Source: Hyalella azteca
Lineage: Eukaryota; Arthropoda; Malacostraca; Amphipoda; Hyalellidae
Direction: 5' to 3'
Assembly (NCBI RefSeq): GCF_000764305.2
Contig: NW_025939179.1
Coordinates: forward strand, 27,335-91,334
Length of the DNA stretch: 64,000 nt
The translations under genes were made by a program, and so were the position numbers. Within the stretch, counting starts at the first letter, position 1, and each line of letters opens with the position of its first letter. This document shows, one piece after another, positions 1 to 11,616 of the stretch. The notes beneath the pieces were generated by a model, which saw nothing but the letters and a program-made list of their open reading frames with translations, was not told the DNA's origin and made no database searches.

Positions 1-290
1 GCAGTTGTCAGCACCCTAGTTCTTGTCAACTGTCGAGCTGACAGCGCAGTTGTCAGCACCCTAGTTCTTGTCAACTGTCGAGCTGACAGCGCTGTTGTCA
101 GCACCCTAGTTCTTGTCAACTTTGGAGCTGATAGAGCAGTTGTCAGCACCCTAGTTCTTGTCAACTGTCGAGCTGACAGCGCAGTTGTCAGCACCCTAGT
201 TCTTGTCAACTGTCGAGCTGACAGCGCTGTTGTCAGCACCCTAGTTCTTGTCAACTTTGGAGCTGACAGAGCAGTTGCCAGCACTCTAGC
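1..290. repeat. 45-bp tandem array with 135-bp higher-order unit
   Basis: Six full copies and a partial seventh of a 45-bp unit (starts at 1, 46, 91, 136, 181, 226, 271) beginning GCAGTTGTCAGCACC. Every third copy carries the same variants (GCTG start and TTTGG in place of TGTCG), so the array is really two copies of a 135-bp trimer. It is cut by the window edge. No gene is seen in it. Confidence 0.95.
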
Positions 291-589
291 TTCATCTTAG
301 GCATCCAGATTGTACACGTCAAACCTTCGTTCGTCTCTGAAGAACAGTTCAGTTAATCCTGAGGCTGGAAATTTGAAGTTTATTTCGTATTATTCATCTG
401 AGAACAATATTTACTCTCATATATTATCACTTCTGTTAAGATTCCGACATTTGAAGGGCTGCGGTAGCGCTTAACTTTCATGGCTTTGCTTAAGTTAAGT
501 AACGTAGCCGCTAATGATAATAGTAGTGACCTGCCCTGCCTGGTCGAGGCAAAGGTCCTGCTGCGCTTCTGCAGCAGAGCTCCTCAACC

Positions 590-695
590 TGCAGGGCGCG
601 GCAGGCTCAGCGAGGCTGCCAGCGCGCGATCGATCTCGTCTCCTCTTCTCGCGCCGCGCGTCGCACAGCGCAGAGTTCCAGTGTTGTTCTGCAGA
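590..695 (-). CDS. possible second exon of the small secreted protein gene
   Basis: A GC-rich island on the minus strand opens after an acceptor-like TGCAG near 693. In the phase required by the upstream signal-peptide exon (2327-2392) it reads about 35 codons rich in Arg, Ala and Leu before a stop close to 590. Together they would make a secreted peptide of roughly 57 residues. The support is only phase compatibility, local GC content and splice-like sites. I recognise no family, and the island could equally be non-coding. Confidence 0.2.
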
Positions 696-736
696 CCTGC
701 AGCGTATGAACTGCATGATCACACTCACCTCATTCA

Positions 737-957
737 GGTCTGATGTAGATTATATTGCGTGGAGTAACGCTCTCTTACTTCCGGTCTGATCTAGATTATA
801 TTGCGTGGAGTAACGCTCTCTTACTTCCGGTCTGTTCTAGATTATACTGCGCGGAGTCACGCTCAACTTCCGGTCTGATCTAGATTATATTGCGTGGAGT
901 CACGCTATCCTACTTCCGGTCTGATGTAGATTATACTGCGCGGAGTCACGCTCTCCT
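737..957. repeat. 46-bp tandem array
   Basis: About 4.8 copies of a 46-bp unit (starts 737, 783, 829, 872, 918) beginning GGTCTGATGTAGATTATA. The third copy is 43 bp. Copies differ by scattered substitutions (ATATTGCGTGG or ATACTGCGCGG). From here to 2326 I see only AT-rich sequence with no supported gene. Confidence 0.93.
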
Positions 958-2326
958 CCTCCTGAGTTAGGTTGTTGCGATATGTACATTCGCCTGCGCT
1001 TATTAACCATATTAAGCTTGTTTGTTTGTGCTCTGAAATTAACTTTCAAAACGAATAAACCTACCTGGCTTTAGGAACTCGAGTTTTCTGCCTGCACTAT
1101 AAATTAAGTGCATATCCCATACTTGTGTTGAAACACGAGTCTTCATATCGCGCCCTACGACGTAACTCGTCCTGCAGTTGCCCATCTGGCCGAACGTCTT
1201 CCAGAAGTTGAGTCACGTTTTCCTGGTAGATTTCTATGCCGTTCTAAACGCTCAATCGCTCTATCAAAATATTGTATATTACATCCCGCATGTTATTTAT
1301 AGGCTTCGACTTGCGCGTTTACGCTTCGGATAATTCTTTGGAATGCGATCAATTTAGAGACAAATTAAGCAAGATCAGATGCAATGAAATCTTGAGACTT
1401 GAGACTTGATGATTACGTCGTGTCTGATGTCTTTATTGTTCCTGATGGAACACGGTATACGTATGGTATTGGTCGAACACGGTATACGTATATTGATAGT
1501 AATGATGACTCACGGTATAATTAAGTGCGATTTTCAACTACATTTTCTGTTCAATTATCAAATTTAGCCACTAAGTTGTACGAGGCGTGGTATGTAAAGT
1601 ACCTACCGTTTTGACAAAACAAATACATTTTTTACAAAGATAATGTATTCACTTTAAAGGCCCTACTACAGTCTATTTATATATAATTGCCATGAATATT
1701 GAGACATTTATCGTATCCTGGGACCAGCTTTTGTATGCTATTGCCAAAGAAGCTTGCCGCCTCGTTAGACAATTTCGTGAAGAACACTTCTTAAGGCAGC
1801 AAGAAACTGATTTGAAGCCTTGAGTGCAGAGAAACGCAAGCGTTTCGCATTCGGCGGGATTCTCATTTGATGGAAGCGTAAAATCGTATAAGCTGATCAT
1901 GTATAATTACTCGATAGGTTGGTTCCGTAATGACGTCTGTGGCTTCCCAACAGACGTATATGTACACGACTTACATGTTCTCAGCTGCAGCGCTGCTGCC
2001 GCGTAATTTATAAAAGGTTCATACTGTATGAATACGCATCGTATTGCGTGTTTGCGTTGCGCCGCTTAAAATACCGCTCATGGACCTCAGAATATTTGAA
2101 CGTACTTTTATTTGATACTAATTCTGACGTAGTGTTTTAACATTTCATTATTGTAAGATTGTGTGGGCATCGCTATTTTATATAAGCTAGATATTGCGCT
2201 CTTGCACTCAGTAATAATATTTGCAATTGAATGCTGTTTTGCAGCTTGCAAAAAATCTAACGATTTAGAACTGCATGTAATAGGAGAAGCAATAACGTTA
2301 TGAAGGCAGTAAAGCATGTCACTCAC

Positions 2327-2392
2327 CTTACTGCACCCGACGTCAACGAAGGCGAGCGTCGCCAGCAGCGCCAGGGCCCAAAAGCTCCTCAT
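2327..2392 (-). CDS. first coding exon of a small secreted protein (partial)
   Basis: Twenty-two codons read on the minus strand from ATG at 2392 to residue Lys22, followed directly by a GTGAGT donor at 2326-2321. The peptide is a textbook signal sequence: a basic start (MRSF), a hydrophobic core (WALALLATLAFV) and small residues before a cysteine (DVGCSK). The intron phase is 0, as is common when one exon encodes the secretion signal of neuropeptide, antimicrobial or cuticle precursors. The mature part lies further left and is not certain (see 590-695). I cannot assign a family. Secretion is inferred from the signal peptide only. Confidence 0.5.
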
Positions 2393-2665
2393 GTTGACTG
2401 GCTGTTCGCTTGTCTGCCTTGTAGTACAGCTCTTGCTTACGGATCACCAACACAACTCTTCGTCAAAGCCAAGTGAACACCAATGTTCGAGTGCTGGCAA
2501 CAACTTTATGACGGATGTTTGAGAAGTTAGCGCTAGATCTAGACGCTATAGCTGTCTTGCCAAGACAGCTGACGTGTTGGCTGTTGTCCGGAACAAAAGC
2601 GCAGAGAGAAGAGCACGTACGACGGTGCACCAACCGTTCTCTGCGGAGTCTGGACGCGATGTGCC

Positions 2666-2870
2666 CGGCCTCGCCAGAGCCCCTCGCAGCGTCCTGCCCC
2701 TCCCGTCCCCTCACTGCCCAGCTCCCCTGACCCCTTGATCGCCGCGTCCTGCCCCTCCCGTCCCCTCACTGCGCAGCTCCCCTGGCACCTCGCTCCGTCC
2801 TGCCCCTCACTGCGCAGCTCCCCTGGCACCTCGATCGCCCCGTCCTGCCCCTCTCGCCGCACCTCGCCGG
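2666..2870. repeat. C-rich degenerate tandem repeat
   Basis: About three and a half diverged copies of a pyrimidine-rich unit of roughly 45-60 bp, recognisable by CACTGCGCAGCTCCCCTGGC. Long open frames across it on both strands are a side effect of base composition. From here to 4304 no gene is visible. A weak 70-bp duplication lies around 3140-3290. Confidence 0.75.
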
Positions 2871-4304
2871 TCCTTCGTCTGAAGGAACGCTTACCCAACT
2901 GGGGAAATTACCTTTGGTGATGGATCCATATTTCTTCACGTGGGATGAAGGAAAAAGTTTACATATCAATGTTAGAAATATTTGTTGAATGATAACATAC
3001 TTATTGGGACTCGTTAACCGGAAGGAGAAAAATTTGGGAAGCGCTATAAACAGAGGCTCGCTGAACAGTGCTACGTAACAAACTAGTATTGATAAGACTG
3101 AACACTCACTCACTCTAAGTGCACGCATCAACTCTAAACGGAGAAAACGGCTTCTTTCAGGCTTTATAGGCCTTGTTTAAGTGTAGTTGTGGAGGAAATG
3201 GCTCCGTTCTGACTTGATAAACTTTATTTAAGGTGTGGTTGCATGTGGAGTGAGCGACTCCGTTCTGACTGAATCAGACTTCAAATCTCCGTAATCGATT
3301 TCTCTAGAAGTTCTTCTCACTCGTACGCTCTAATTATTGCACTTTTTATCAATATGTGTCCATGTTTTTATATCAATGCGCGGGCCTATTGGTCAATTAC
3401 TGCATTCGTTTCTCTATCAAATTGATGTGCACAAAGTGCAAATATTGCGTCGCTTCCGAGACACTGGACGAGCTTGTGTTAGATGTAGTCGTACGATTTA
3501 AGGTCTAATCATGGTTTATAGAAATGAATAATTTGCATGTTAAGTGTAATTTTGCGGTTGCTTCATCAATAATAAAACATCGGTTTTCAGTCAAGATCAT
3601 ATCAAGTCTGATGAGATGCGACCATCTCAAGCCCTTGTTCTCTGTTATAAGAATTACTCATCGTCTAATGATTGGTAAGAAGTTTTACCTAGCTAGGTTT
3701 TACATCCATTAATTATCACGGAGGAGGTGAAAAAGTAAAAAAAAAAAATTGTGTTATTTCAAATGTTTCGTATTATGCAACTTGCTTCGTTGTATGTCGG
3801 TGTTAACGATGAAAGATGAGATGGCACCGTGAGTGCCTCGCTGCTGCTGCTGCCGCTGCCGGCGTCGTATAGCTGAATATATCGCCTGGCTGGGATCCTT
3901 GCGTCTGAATCCACTAACTGATTCAGTGAATCAACGAAGGAGATCTGTATTAATTTCGGTTAAATCTTCAAACTTTGATTTGTTGTATGTTAGCGAATGT
4001 GGCTCAGTTACTCGTTGTGGATTCCAGTATATTCAGCAGGATATTCCCCTCATGGAGGACTTGATTCTGACGCGTGTCTGTGCGCGTCAGAAGTCCTATG
4101 GGATTTCGCGCTCTTATATAGGGGGATTGTTCCTGAGCGCCCCACCGCTGAGCTCGCGGTGTCTGACTGCAGGTCTCAGTTGTGGGGTTAAGTTATTATG
4201 TAGGTAGGATTCCTTACATTTCCCTTCTCTGTCTCTCTCGTGCGGGCGGCCGACGTCCCGTGTAAGCGACCTCTTGTTAGAGTGTCTTCGTTACTGTTAC
4301 TTTT

Positions 4305-4477
4305 CACCTGTCCCTCCTTGTCGCCTGTCCCTCTTTGTCACCTGTCCCTCCTTGTCACCCGTCCCTCCTTGTCACCTGTCCCTCCTTGTCACCTGTCCCT
4401 CCTTGTCACCTGTCCCTCCTTGTCACCTGTCCCTCCTTGTCACCTGTCCCTCCTTGTCACCTGTCCCTCCTTGTCAC
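4305..4477. repeat. 17-bp tandem array, CACCTGTCCCTCCTTGT
   Basis: Ten near-identical 17-bp copies. Because 17 is not a multiple of three, all three frames stay open and give spurious proline/cysteine/leucine proteins. It lies about 450 bp upstream of the exon at 4924. Confidence 0.97.
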
Positions 4478-4923
4478 TTCGTCTCTTCGAGTTGATAACG
4501 CTGCCATTTTCGCCCTAGCTTCAGCGGGCTTCCGCACCTTGTGGGTGATGAAAGATTCTTTGATTTAGGAAACTTTCAATAATTGAGACCTTCCACCTCT
4601 TTGGTGATGTCCATCTGGACTTACAGTGCGAGAAAGCTAAATAGCTGAAGCACTAGCTAGTGAACATGTGGCAAGTTAGTTAGTAGGTTAAAGTAACTCA
4701 GCAGATATTGCTACAACAGCTCGTGTGACGAACATCGTAGTTCAGCACCACGCGTGGTTAATATCGCAGTTTTAAATTAGGTTTCGCGACCACCTCTGTT
4801 CAGTTAATTTTTTTTTTTTTTTTGCTGCATTATTGATATGGATCAACTATCAAAAGCACACTATCATAATTGATAGTTTGCGTGACTCAAACATCCTACA
4901 ATAACTTTGATCCTTTCGGGCAG

Positions 4924-6545
4924 ACTGCGTTCCAGTGGGCGAACCCTCTGAGCGGCAGACACCTGCGACGCCTGCGCCACGTCCTGCTGCAGGAGGTGCT
5001 GGTGAGTGGTGGTGGCTGGTGAGTGGTGGTGGCTGGTGAGTGGTGGTGGCTGGTGAGTGGTGGTGGCTGGTGAGTGGTGGTGGCTGGTGAGTGGTGGTGG
5101 CTGGTGAGTGGTGGTGGCTGGTGAGTGGTGGTGGCTGGTGAGTGGTGGTGGCTGGTGAGTGGTGGTGGCTGGTGAGTGGTGGTGGCTGGTGAGTGGTGGT
5201 GGCTGGTGAGTGGTGGTGGCTGGTGAGTGGTGGTGGCTGGTGAGTGGTGGTGGCTGGTGAGTGGTGGTGGCTGGTGAGTGGTGGTGGCTGGTGAGTGGTG
5301 GTGGCTGGTGAGTGGTGGTGGCTGGTGAGTGGTGGTGGCTGGTGAGTGGTGGTGGCTGGTGAGTGGTGGTGGCTGGTGAGTGGTGGTGGCTGGTGAGTGG
5401 TGGTGGCTGGTGAGTGGTGGTGGCTGGTGAGTGGTGGTGGCTGGTGAGTGGTGGTGGCTGGTGAGTGGTGGTGGCTGGTGAGTGGTGGTGGCTGGTGAGT
5501 GGTGGTGGCTGGTGAGTGGTGGTGGCTGGTGAGTGGTGGTGGCTGGTGAGTGGTGGTGGCTGGTGAGTGGTGGTGGCTGGTGAGTGGTGGTGGCTGGTGA
5601 GTGGTGGTGGCTGGTGAGTGGTGGTGGCTGGTGAGTGGTGGTGGCTGGTGAGTGGTGGTGGCTGGTGAGTGGTGGTGGCTGGTGAGTGGTGGTGGCTGGT
5701 GAGTGGTGGTGGCTGGTGAGTGGTGGTGGCTGGTGAGTGGTGGTGGCTGGTGAGTGGTGGTGGCTGGTGAGTGGTGGTGGCTGGTGAGTGGTGGTGGCTG
5801 GTGAGTGGTGGTGGCTGGTGAGTGGTGGTGGCTGGTGAGTGGTGGTGGCTGGTGAGTGGTGGTGGCTGGTGAGTGGTGGTGGCTGGTGAGTGGTGGTGGC
5901 TGGTGAGTGGTGGTGGCTGGTGAGGTGCTGGTGAGGGGTGGTGGCTGGTGAGTTCAGGCTGAGGCTGTGTTGACTGTATTGAGGCTGTGTGTGCAGGCTG
6001 AGGCTGTGTTGACTGTATTGAGGCTGTGTGTGCAGGCTGAGGCTGTGTTGACTGTATTGAGGCTGCGTGTGCAGGCTGAGGCTGTGTTGACTGTATTGAG
6101 GCTGTGTGTGCAGGCTGAGGCTGTGTTGAGGCTGTGCAGGCTGAGGCTGTGTTGACTATATAGTTGCTGTGTGTGCAGGCTGAGGCTGTGTTGAGGCTGT
6201 GCAGGCTGAGGCTGTGTTGACTGTATTGAGGCTGTGTGTGTGCAGGCTGAGGCAGCGGAGCAGGACGTGCTGAGGCAGCAGTATCAGCAGAAGGCCGCCG
6301 CCTCCCTGGCCCCGACCGCCGCCCAAATTCTCGACCAGGAACTCGAGAGCCTCCGAGGCCCGCCTCCGCCTCACCGTGGTTCCTCTGAGGCGCGCGTCCC
6401 TGACGGCGACGCTGCAGGAGGGGACGAGACGACGTCTGTGGTGACGCCCAGCGAGACGACGTCTGTGGTGACGCCCAGCGAGACGACGTCTGTGGTGACG
6501 TCCAGCGAGACGACGTCTGTGGTGACGCCCAGCGAGACGACGTGA
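4924..6545 (+). CDS. last two coding exons of an unrecognised gene
   Basis: Exon 4924-5001 (26 codons, phase 0 at both ends, starting TAFQWANPLSG, basic and helical) follows a TTTCGGGCAG acceptor and ends at a GTGAGT donor. Exon 6246-6545 (99 codons plus TGA) follows GTGTGTGTGCAG and continues in frame: an acidic/Gln helical stretch (AEAAEQDVLRQQYQQK), a Pro-rich linker, then a 9-residue repeat TTSVVTPSE about four and a half times up to the stop. I see coding-like composition, matching phases and good splice sites, but I do not recognise the family. Earlier exons were not found and may lie left of the window. The C-terminal repeat length is uncertain, because a misplaced copy at 15.6 kb has many more units. 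Confidence 0.6.
4996..5928 (+). repeat. 17-bp array of about 55 tandem splice donors
   Basis: About 55 almost perfect copies of GTGAGTGGTGGTGGCTG, starting at the authentic donor of the exon ending at 5001. Every unit contains CTG|GTGAGT, a consensus 5' splice site. The reverse strand reads as one long His/Pro/Ser/Thr repeat, which is an artefact of the array and not a protein. The array fills the 5' three quarters of the intron. Confidence 0.97.
5956..6245 (+). repeat. 39-bp array of tandem splice acceptors
   Basis: About six copies of a 39-bp unit plus shorter derivatives. Each contains TGTGTGTGCAG followed by GCTGAGG, that is, a 3' splice site and the first seven bases of the exon at 6246. 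Only the final copy continues into the real exon (GCTGAGGCAGCGG). It abuts the donor array with only about 25 bp of degenerate units between. Confidence 0.92.
6426..6542 (+). repeat. 27-bp coding minisatellite (9-residue repeat)
   Basis: About 4.4 copies of a 27-bp unit encoding TTSVVTPSE, ending exactly at the stop codon (ACGACG then TGA where other units have TCT). A longer version, about 11.6 copies, is misplaced at 15624-15938. Confidence 0.93.
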
Positions 6546-6717
6546 GGCAGCACTGCTCAGTAGCCTCCAGCGCCACAGTGTTTCCAACACCTGCTCAGAT
6601 TTTGAATTTAGTACGCGTTTGTCTTGAAATTACGACAAACATAACATACCTCCCGATATTAACATTCCTGCCGTTCCAGCATTCCTCCCGTCCCAGCATT
6701 CCTCCCAGCAAGGAACA

Positions 6718-6908
6718 GTTCACTACTAGTCATGGTCCAGCGAGGTGCCGTTCACTAGTCATGGCCCAGCGAGGTGCCGTTCACTAGTCATGGCCCAGCG
6801 AGGTGCCGTTCACTAGTCATGGCCCAGCGAGGTGCCGTTCACTAGTCATGGCCCAGCGAGGTGCCGTTCACTAGTCATGACCCAGCGAGGTGCTGTTCAC
6901 TAGTCATG
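6718..6908 (+). repeat. 29-bp array in the 3' untranslated region
   Basis: About six and a half copies of a 29-bp unit beginning GTTCACTAGTCATGG, starting some 170 bp after the stop at 6545 and ending before the polyadenylation signal at 7071. Confidence 0.95.
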
Positions 6909-7070
6909 GACACATGATGGTCAATGTATTCCAAAGGCTCTTGCTTCTGTTCCCGTATCAAATTTTCTGGCGCACCGGAGAAAATATTTTCTGAATTTAT
7001 TTGACAGAAAATTGTTGAAGACGTATGCGCGAGTGGCATACGCAATGGCTTGTGCGTAAAGCGTAAACTA

Positions 7071-7076
7071 AATAAA
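7071..7076 (+). terminator. polyadenylation signal of the 4.9-6.5 kb gene
   Basis: AATAAA, 525 bp after the stop at 6545 and followed by a T/GT-rich stretch (CTTGTTTTGTCATTTC). It is the first good signal downstream. Its position after the 29-bp array suggests the array is transcribed as 3' UTR. Confidence 0.5.
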
Positions 7077-10000
7077 TCCTATTATCATTATTTTATAACT
7101 TGTTTTGTCATTTCTATTGTTGAGTGTGATCATATTTTATACGAGATTATTGTGCTGCAATAGTAATCTTATTGTATACGAGAATATACGATATTCCTAC
7201 ATGTTAACTCAGGAACACTTAGTGGGTTATGTTGAAGTCAGGTGAACACTTGCTTATTATCACTAATAAGGCCTAAGTTTTTTTATACATTCTCGCTCTC
7301 TAGATGTTTATAAAGTTATAACGTTATATGATTTACTCGACTTCCATATAAGGTGTTTTTTTGAGGAACTATTATGGCTTTTGCGTGTGTTGTGTGTTTG
7401 ATGTATGGCCATCCTCTGGCATTATACTAGCCTACCTTAGAAATGTACTTGCCAACGAAGGGGAAGTTTATGTTAATAAAAGACTTGCATGGCAGGATGG
7501 AAGAAGTTCTTAAGCAGGGTTGTGTTAGGTTTTGTCGGAGTCTGCGCCGCATTGGGCACGTTGATTGTTTATTGTCTCACTGGGAACTATTTTGTGGCTG
7601 GGATATTCTCGCGTTAAGGTCCTATATATACTTCCTAGTATAATGAAGGAGAAGTAATTTAATGTAATAATTAACCGACTTTTGTATTGTTTCATATCAT
7701 ATTTTAGTCATTCACCTGTATTTTAAGAATAGCCCTGCACAGACAAAGCTCTCTTCGTCACCGAGTCATTTCTAGCGTAAAATGTATTATTCAATAACGT
7801 CAGGGCGCTCGTGGATAGACTGGTGGCTCTGATTACTTTTCCTGCTGCCTGATGTTCTCATTGGAATTATGTAATTAATGATAACTGATATTTTCATTTT
7901 GTGGATACTTTAGATGGTCCAGAAAGCACCGCGCTTAATAACAATAATGTAATACCAAAGGAAACTGTTGTCCATGCCTTAGCTCTTGTGCTTTACATTG
8001 TGCCTTATTAATTTTATTGAAAATGAGTTTGACTTTACTCAGGACCGATACGCGCAGACGAGGACATTGAATCCCTCGCTTCCTTTGCACTCTGTACTTC
8101 AGATTTTGTTGGGAACTGAGAGGTATTAGAAGTTTTATAGCTTTCCACGGTTAAGCACACCTTCACAATGTTTTCGCTTCTGCTTTGAGTTTATCGACCA
8201 CGCTTCAATTCATGACATTTTCTTCGCCATGTGTTGGCAGTATTTTGCTGTGTAAGTCAGTGTCTCGAACATGTCGTGACACTATGCGCCTCTGTGAGCG
8301 TGAGCGAAGCATGCCAAACTGATAATGTTATGTGATTCAGTATTAAATTGGATTTTCATTTGGTGTATATTACCTTTCCCGCCATTTCGAGTGAGATACG
8401 AGGACACTTTGAATCATCAATGTCAACATCTTTTTGTAACTGTCTTGCATCTAATTACCAACTGTAAGATATTTTCCTCAAAACGTCTCGATTACTGCCA
8501 TTCATTTCCCAAATGATGTATTTGAGCCCTGAAATATTGAGCATTTTGACTCCAAAAATTTGCTTTCCGAATATCTTGTGAGCTTAAAACTCGTTAGTTG
8601 TGTACTTATCGCAAAGTGTATTTACAATTCAATGCAGAATTTGAAATGCTTCGAGTGTGGCATTTTATATTTTTTTTAATCGTGCGGCCGATTAAAAAAT
8701 TACCTATTCATTTGATACTTCTGTCAGCTGTTGGGTGGTCGAGTTGTTGCGATTAGTGCAGCGCGATAGGAGTTGTGAGTTAAATACTCGCATTAAGGCC
8801 CTGATTGAGACCCGAGAGGCTTCGAACAGGCTGGGCTCTTCCCTATGCGTTTCTTCACTAATTAGGATAGACTTTACTCCACTCGCAAATGAGATGGCGA
8901 TATGGATTTTTCCATACTTACCCAGCTATTTATTTATAAGCGTCGACCAGTAATAAAAAATATGTAAACTTTGTATTAAAAGAGTTTTAATGAGAGGAAA
9001 TTTCAAGAAACTTTGAATATTATTGTTCATCAAGTCTGCGACTTTTGCACTTTTTTCGAGATATAAACGGGTTGTAATTTTTATTGTCAATTGAATGGTA
9101 TATTCGGCATTCCTTGATCAGCTTCCTTGTTATAGATATTTTCTACCAAAAAATATTTATGATCGAGTCTGCTGATACGCGGAGGGAAAATTCCGCATAC
9201 TAGCTGCTCAAATGGAGACGTTGTGCAATGTTTGAGGGGAAAGAGACGTCGTAAATTACTCAACTGTCAGTTCACAACGGGTGGCATGGTAAAGGCGAAG
9301 TCAATGAGGGCGAAGAATAATACGTGGCCAGTGGTCGGCCTATCCCATTAGTTATAGCCGACCGTTGGCCATTCCTTGGCCACCTGAAAGCGACCAGTTG
9401 CCGCGAAGAAGGGTCTGGCTAGGATATCATATTACAAAGAGTACAAGCTCGAGGGTAGCGACTGGCCGAGCTTTGGGCAGATCAAGGATTTTACACGATG
9501 GTCGCGAGAACCTGACCAGACTTCGCTGCATTTTGACTACAAGCCTTAATCTGTTGAAGTTCTGATCGAAATAGCAGAGTTGGTCAAATGGTTAAAAGTT
9601 TTGAGAGTGGAGTAGCCAATTTGCAGCTCCAATCCCCAGGCATCTTTAAAAATTATTCAATTTATTTCATTCGGCAGACAAAATTTGACTCAATCGAAGC
9701 CGACATACCATAGCTATAACAAATACTTTAGTGTCTGCGTGCTCTGTAAGATGACTTAAAGAATCAGCTTTGCTTGGGTAAGCCCTAAACCTTGAAACAT
9801 TCGCTCTTCAACGATCAACAAAGAGAGATGTGCTTCAATTTAGAGAACTTCTCACTTCCTTGCAAACTCGGCTAGGTGTAATACGGCCAGGTATTATCCC
9901 TATAAAATAGCATTTCGAAAGTGCGCTGCATCGCCGTGGAATATGCACTATCGTCGGCTATTTGAAGTGTAAAAGAATTTTTGATCTAAAAGAGAAGCGA

Positions 10001-11616
10001 CGAGGTAGTAAGCTGGCTCCAAAAAATTAATCTATGCTAAAGTATAACTAGTGTGTTCTCTACATGCGGAATATGCCGGCCCGGAGCCGACCAACAGTAC
10101 CAAATTTTTCATGGTTTCACTTTCAGACTCAGTTTCGTGCTCAAACCGGACGACCGGCCTGGAAAGGGAAAACACCAACCCGTCCCCTTATAAATTTACA
10201 ATCATCTGTATCGGAGTAATCTCGTTGTGCACTGAGCATAATAATAATACACGGATCAAAAAAAGAAGTTTGCTCAAGATTGGTCTTTCGCTTCCCTACA
10301 ATCGTATTGGTACATGGTAGGCTACTATTGATATTGAATAGTGTTGACTGTTGAGAATTGGGATTTGGTCCTTAGACTGTCAGTGGGCAGTGGCACATGA
10401 CTGACTGACCTGTAACTGTTAGCCTACTATGTTAGTGGGTGCGGGGTTGAACGGTTGAATGTTGATGCCTCTGGCCAGGAGTCAGGACTGAGTGACTGAC
10501 CACTGAACTTGACTGAAGACTGAAGTTGACTCACACTCAGGTCTCAGTGGAGACTGTGGACTGTGGAGTCATTGGACGTGAGAACTGCACAAGTGCGCAT
10601 TTAAGCTGGCTCTGCCTCTGGAGACGCTTACCTATTTGATTAAGTTAATTTACCGTGTCAGCCAACCTGCAAGTGTCAGAAGTGTGAAGTGTGGCGGCAG
10701 TGCCAAGTGCCACTGCCAGTGCCAGCCTGCCAGGCTCTCACAAGCAACTTTTTTACCTTTCCTATCTATGAACAACATAGTGGCAAACCAGAGATTTTTT
10801 AGAATCAGTTCATTTTTAATTTCCTCATTTACCTGCGATTTAAACCAATTCCTCATGTAGTCATGTATGATAAGGCTGGTATCCAGGATACTTTACTGGT
10901 CTACTTATGGGACTCAAAAATGAACTTGAGGGAGAGTCTAAAAAAACTCTCTGCTTTGCCACTATGATGAACAACTCAGTTGTATTATAAATGTTCAGAG
11001 ACAAAAAATTTTAGACTGAACATTGCTTTTTAAATGGTTTTTATTTCTTCTCAGTTTCAGTCTAACTCTTAACTGGCTACTGTGGGCTGTGGCTACAGCC
11101 TACAGGCTACTGGCTAGTAGGAACTGCCCTAAATCCAAATAGGTATAGTAACTTCTAACCTTTAAACCTAGAGAAGTCCTAGTGCAAGAAGTTGTTTTAA
11201 AATCTCTGAAATTTTACTGTACTGTCTGCAGTCTGATTGTGATGATTGATGAATGCATCACAAGATAGCTTTAGAGTTTGAGAAAGAGTACCTAACTACC
11301 TATATTCTATACCTAATTTTTACTTTCCTCTGAAATCTGAATCTAAGCCTCTCTTAGCCTATTCTTTCTAAAATTCTATAGAAGAGAATATATTTTATAA
11401 CTTTATGCTTCTTTGCCTTTTGTAACTTTGGTACCTACTGAAACCAATCAAATTCAAACCATCTAGCTATTTCACATTAGTTGTCATAGGAGCAGTCAGC
11501 AGTGCAGTGGCACAAGGCACTTAGCACTTGCCACTTAGCAGTCCACTCTTCTTTACTCTCTAGTCTCTAACAAGTTACCAACCAACCTAGCAGTAGCAGA
11601 CTAGCGTCTAGCAGTA
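7077..11616. other. gene-free intergenic DNA
   Basis: AT-rich sequence without supported exons. The only structures I see are an imperfect hairpin (arms 9326-9339 and 9357-9370, 12 of 14 bases paired) and a weak tRNA-like promoter at 9572-9635. The stretch 10.3-11.6 kb is CpG-poor with many short CAGTG/GACTG repetitions. It might hold the Miro promoter or an untranslated first exon, but nothing marks one. Confidence 0.6.
9572..9635 (+). repeat. degenerate tRNA-like pol III promoter (possible SINE head)
   Basis: TAGCAGAGTTGG (9572-9583) fits the A-box pattern. AGCTCCAATCC (9625-9635) matches 8 of 11 B-box positions at roughly the right spacing. No clean cloverleaf can be drawn, so this is at best a tRNA-derived SINE or tRNA pseudogene. 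Confidence 0.2.

Noticed and set aside
1..290. CRISPR-like regular direct repeats here and at 33.5, 38.2 and 63.2 kb
   Set aside because: The units are head-to-tail with no unique spacers, and the DNA is eukaryotic with spliced genes.
4864..6576. 570-codon open frame on the minus strand rich in His, Pro, Ser and Thr
   Set aside because: It is the complement of the 17-bp donor array. A 17-bp period keeps every frame open without selection, and real exons with splice sites run on the opposite strand.
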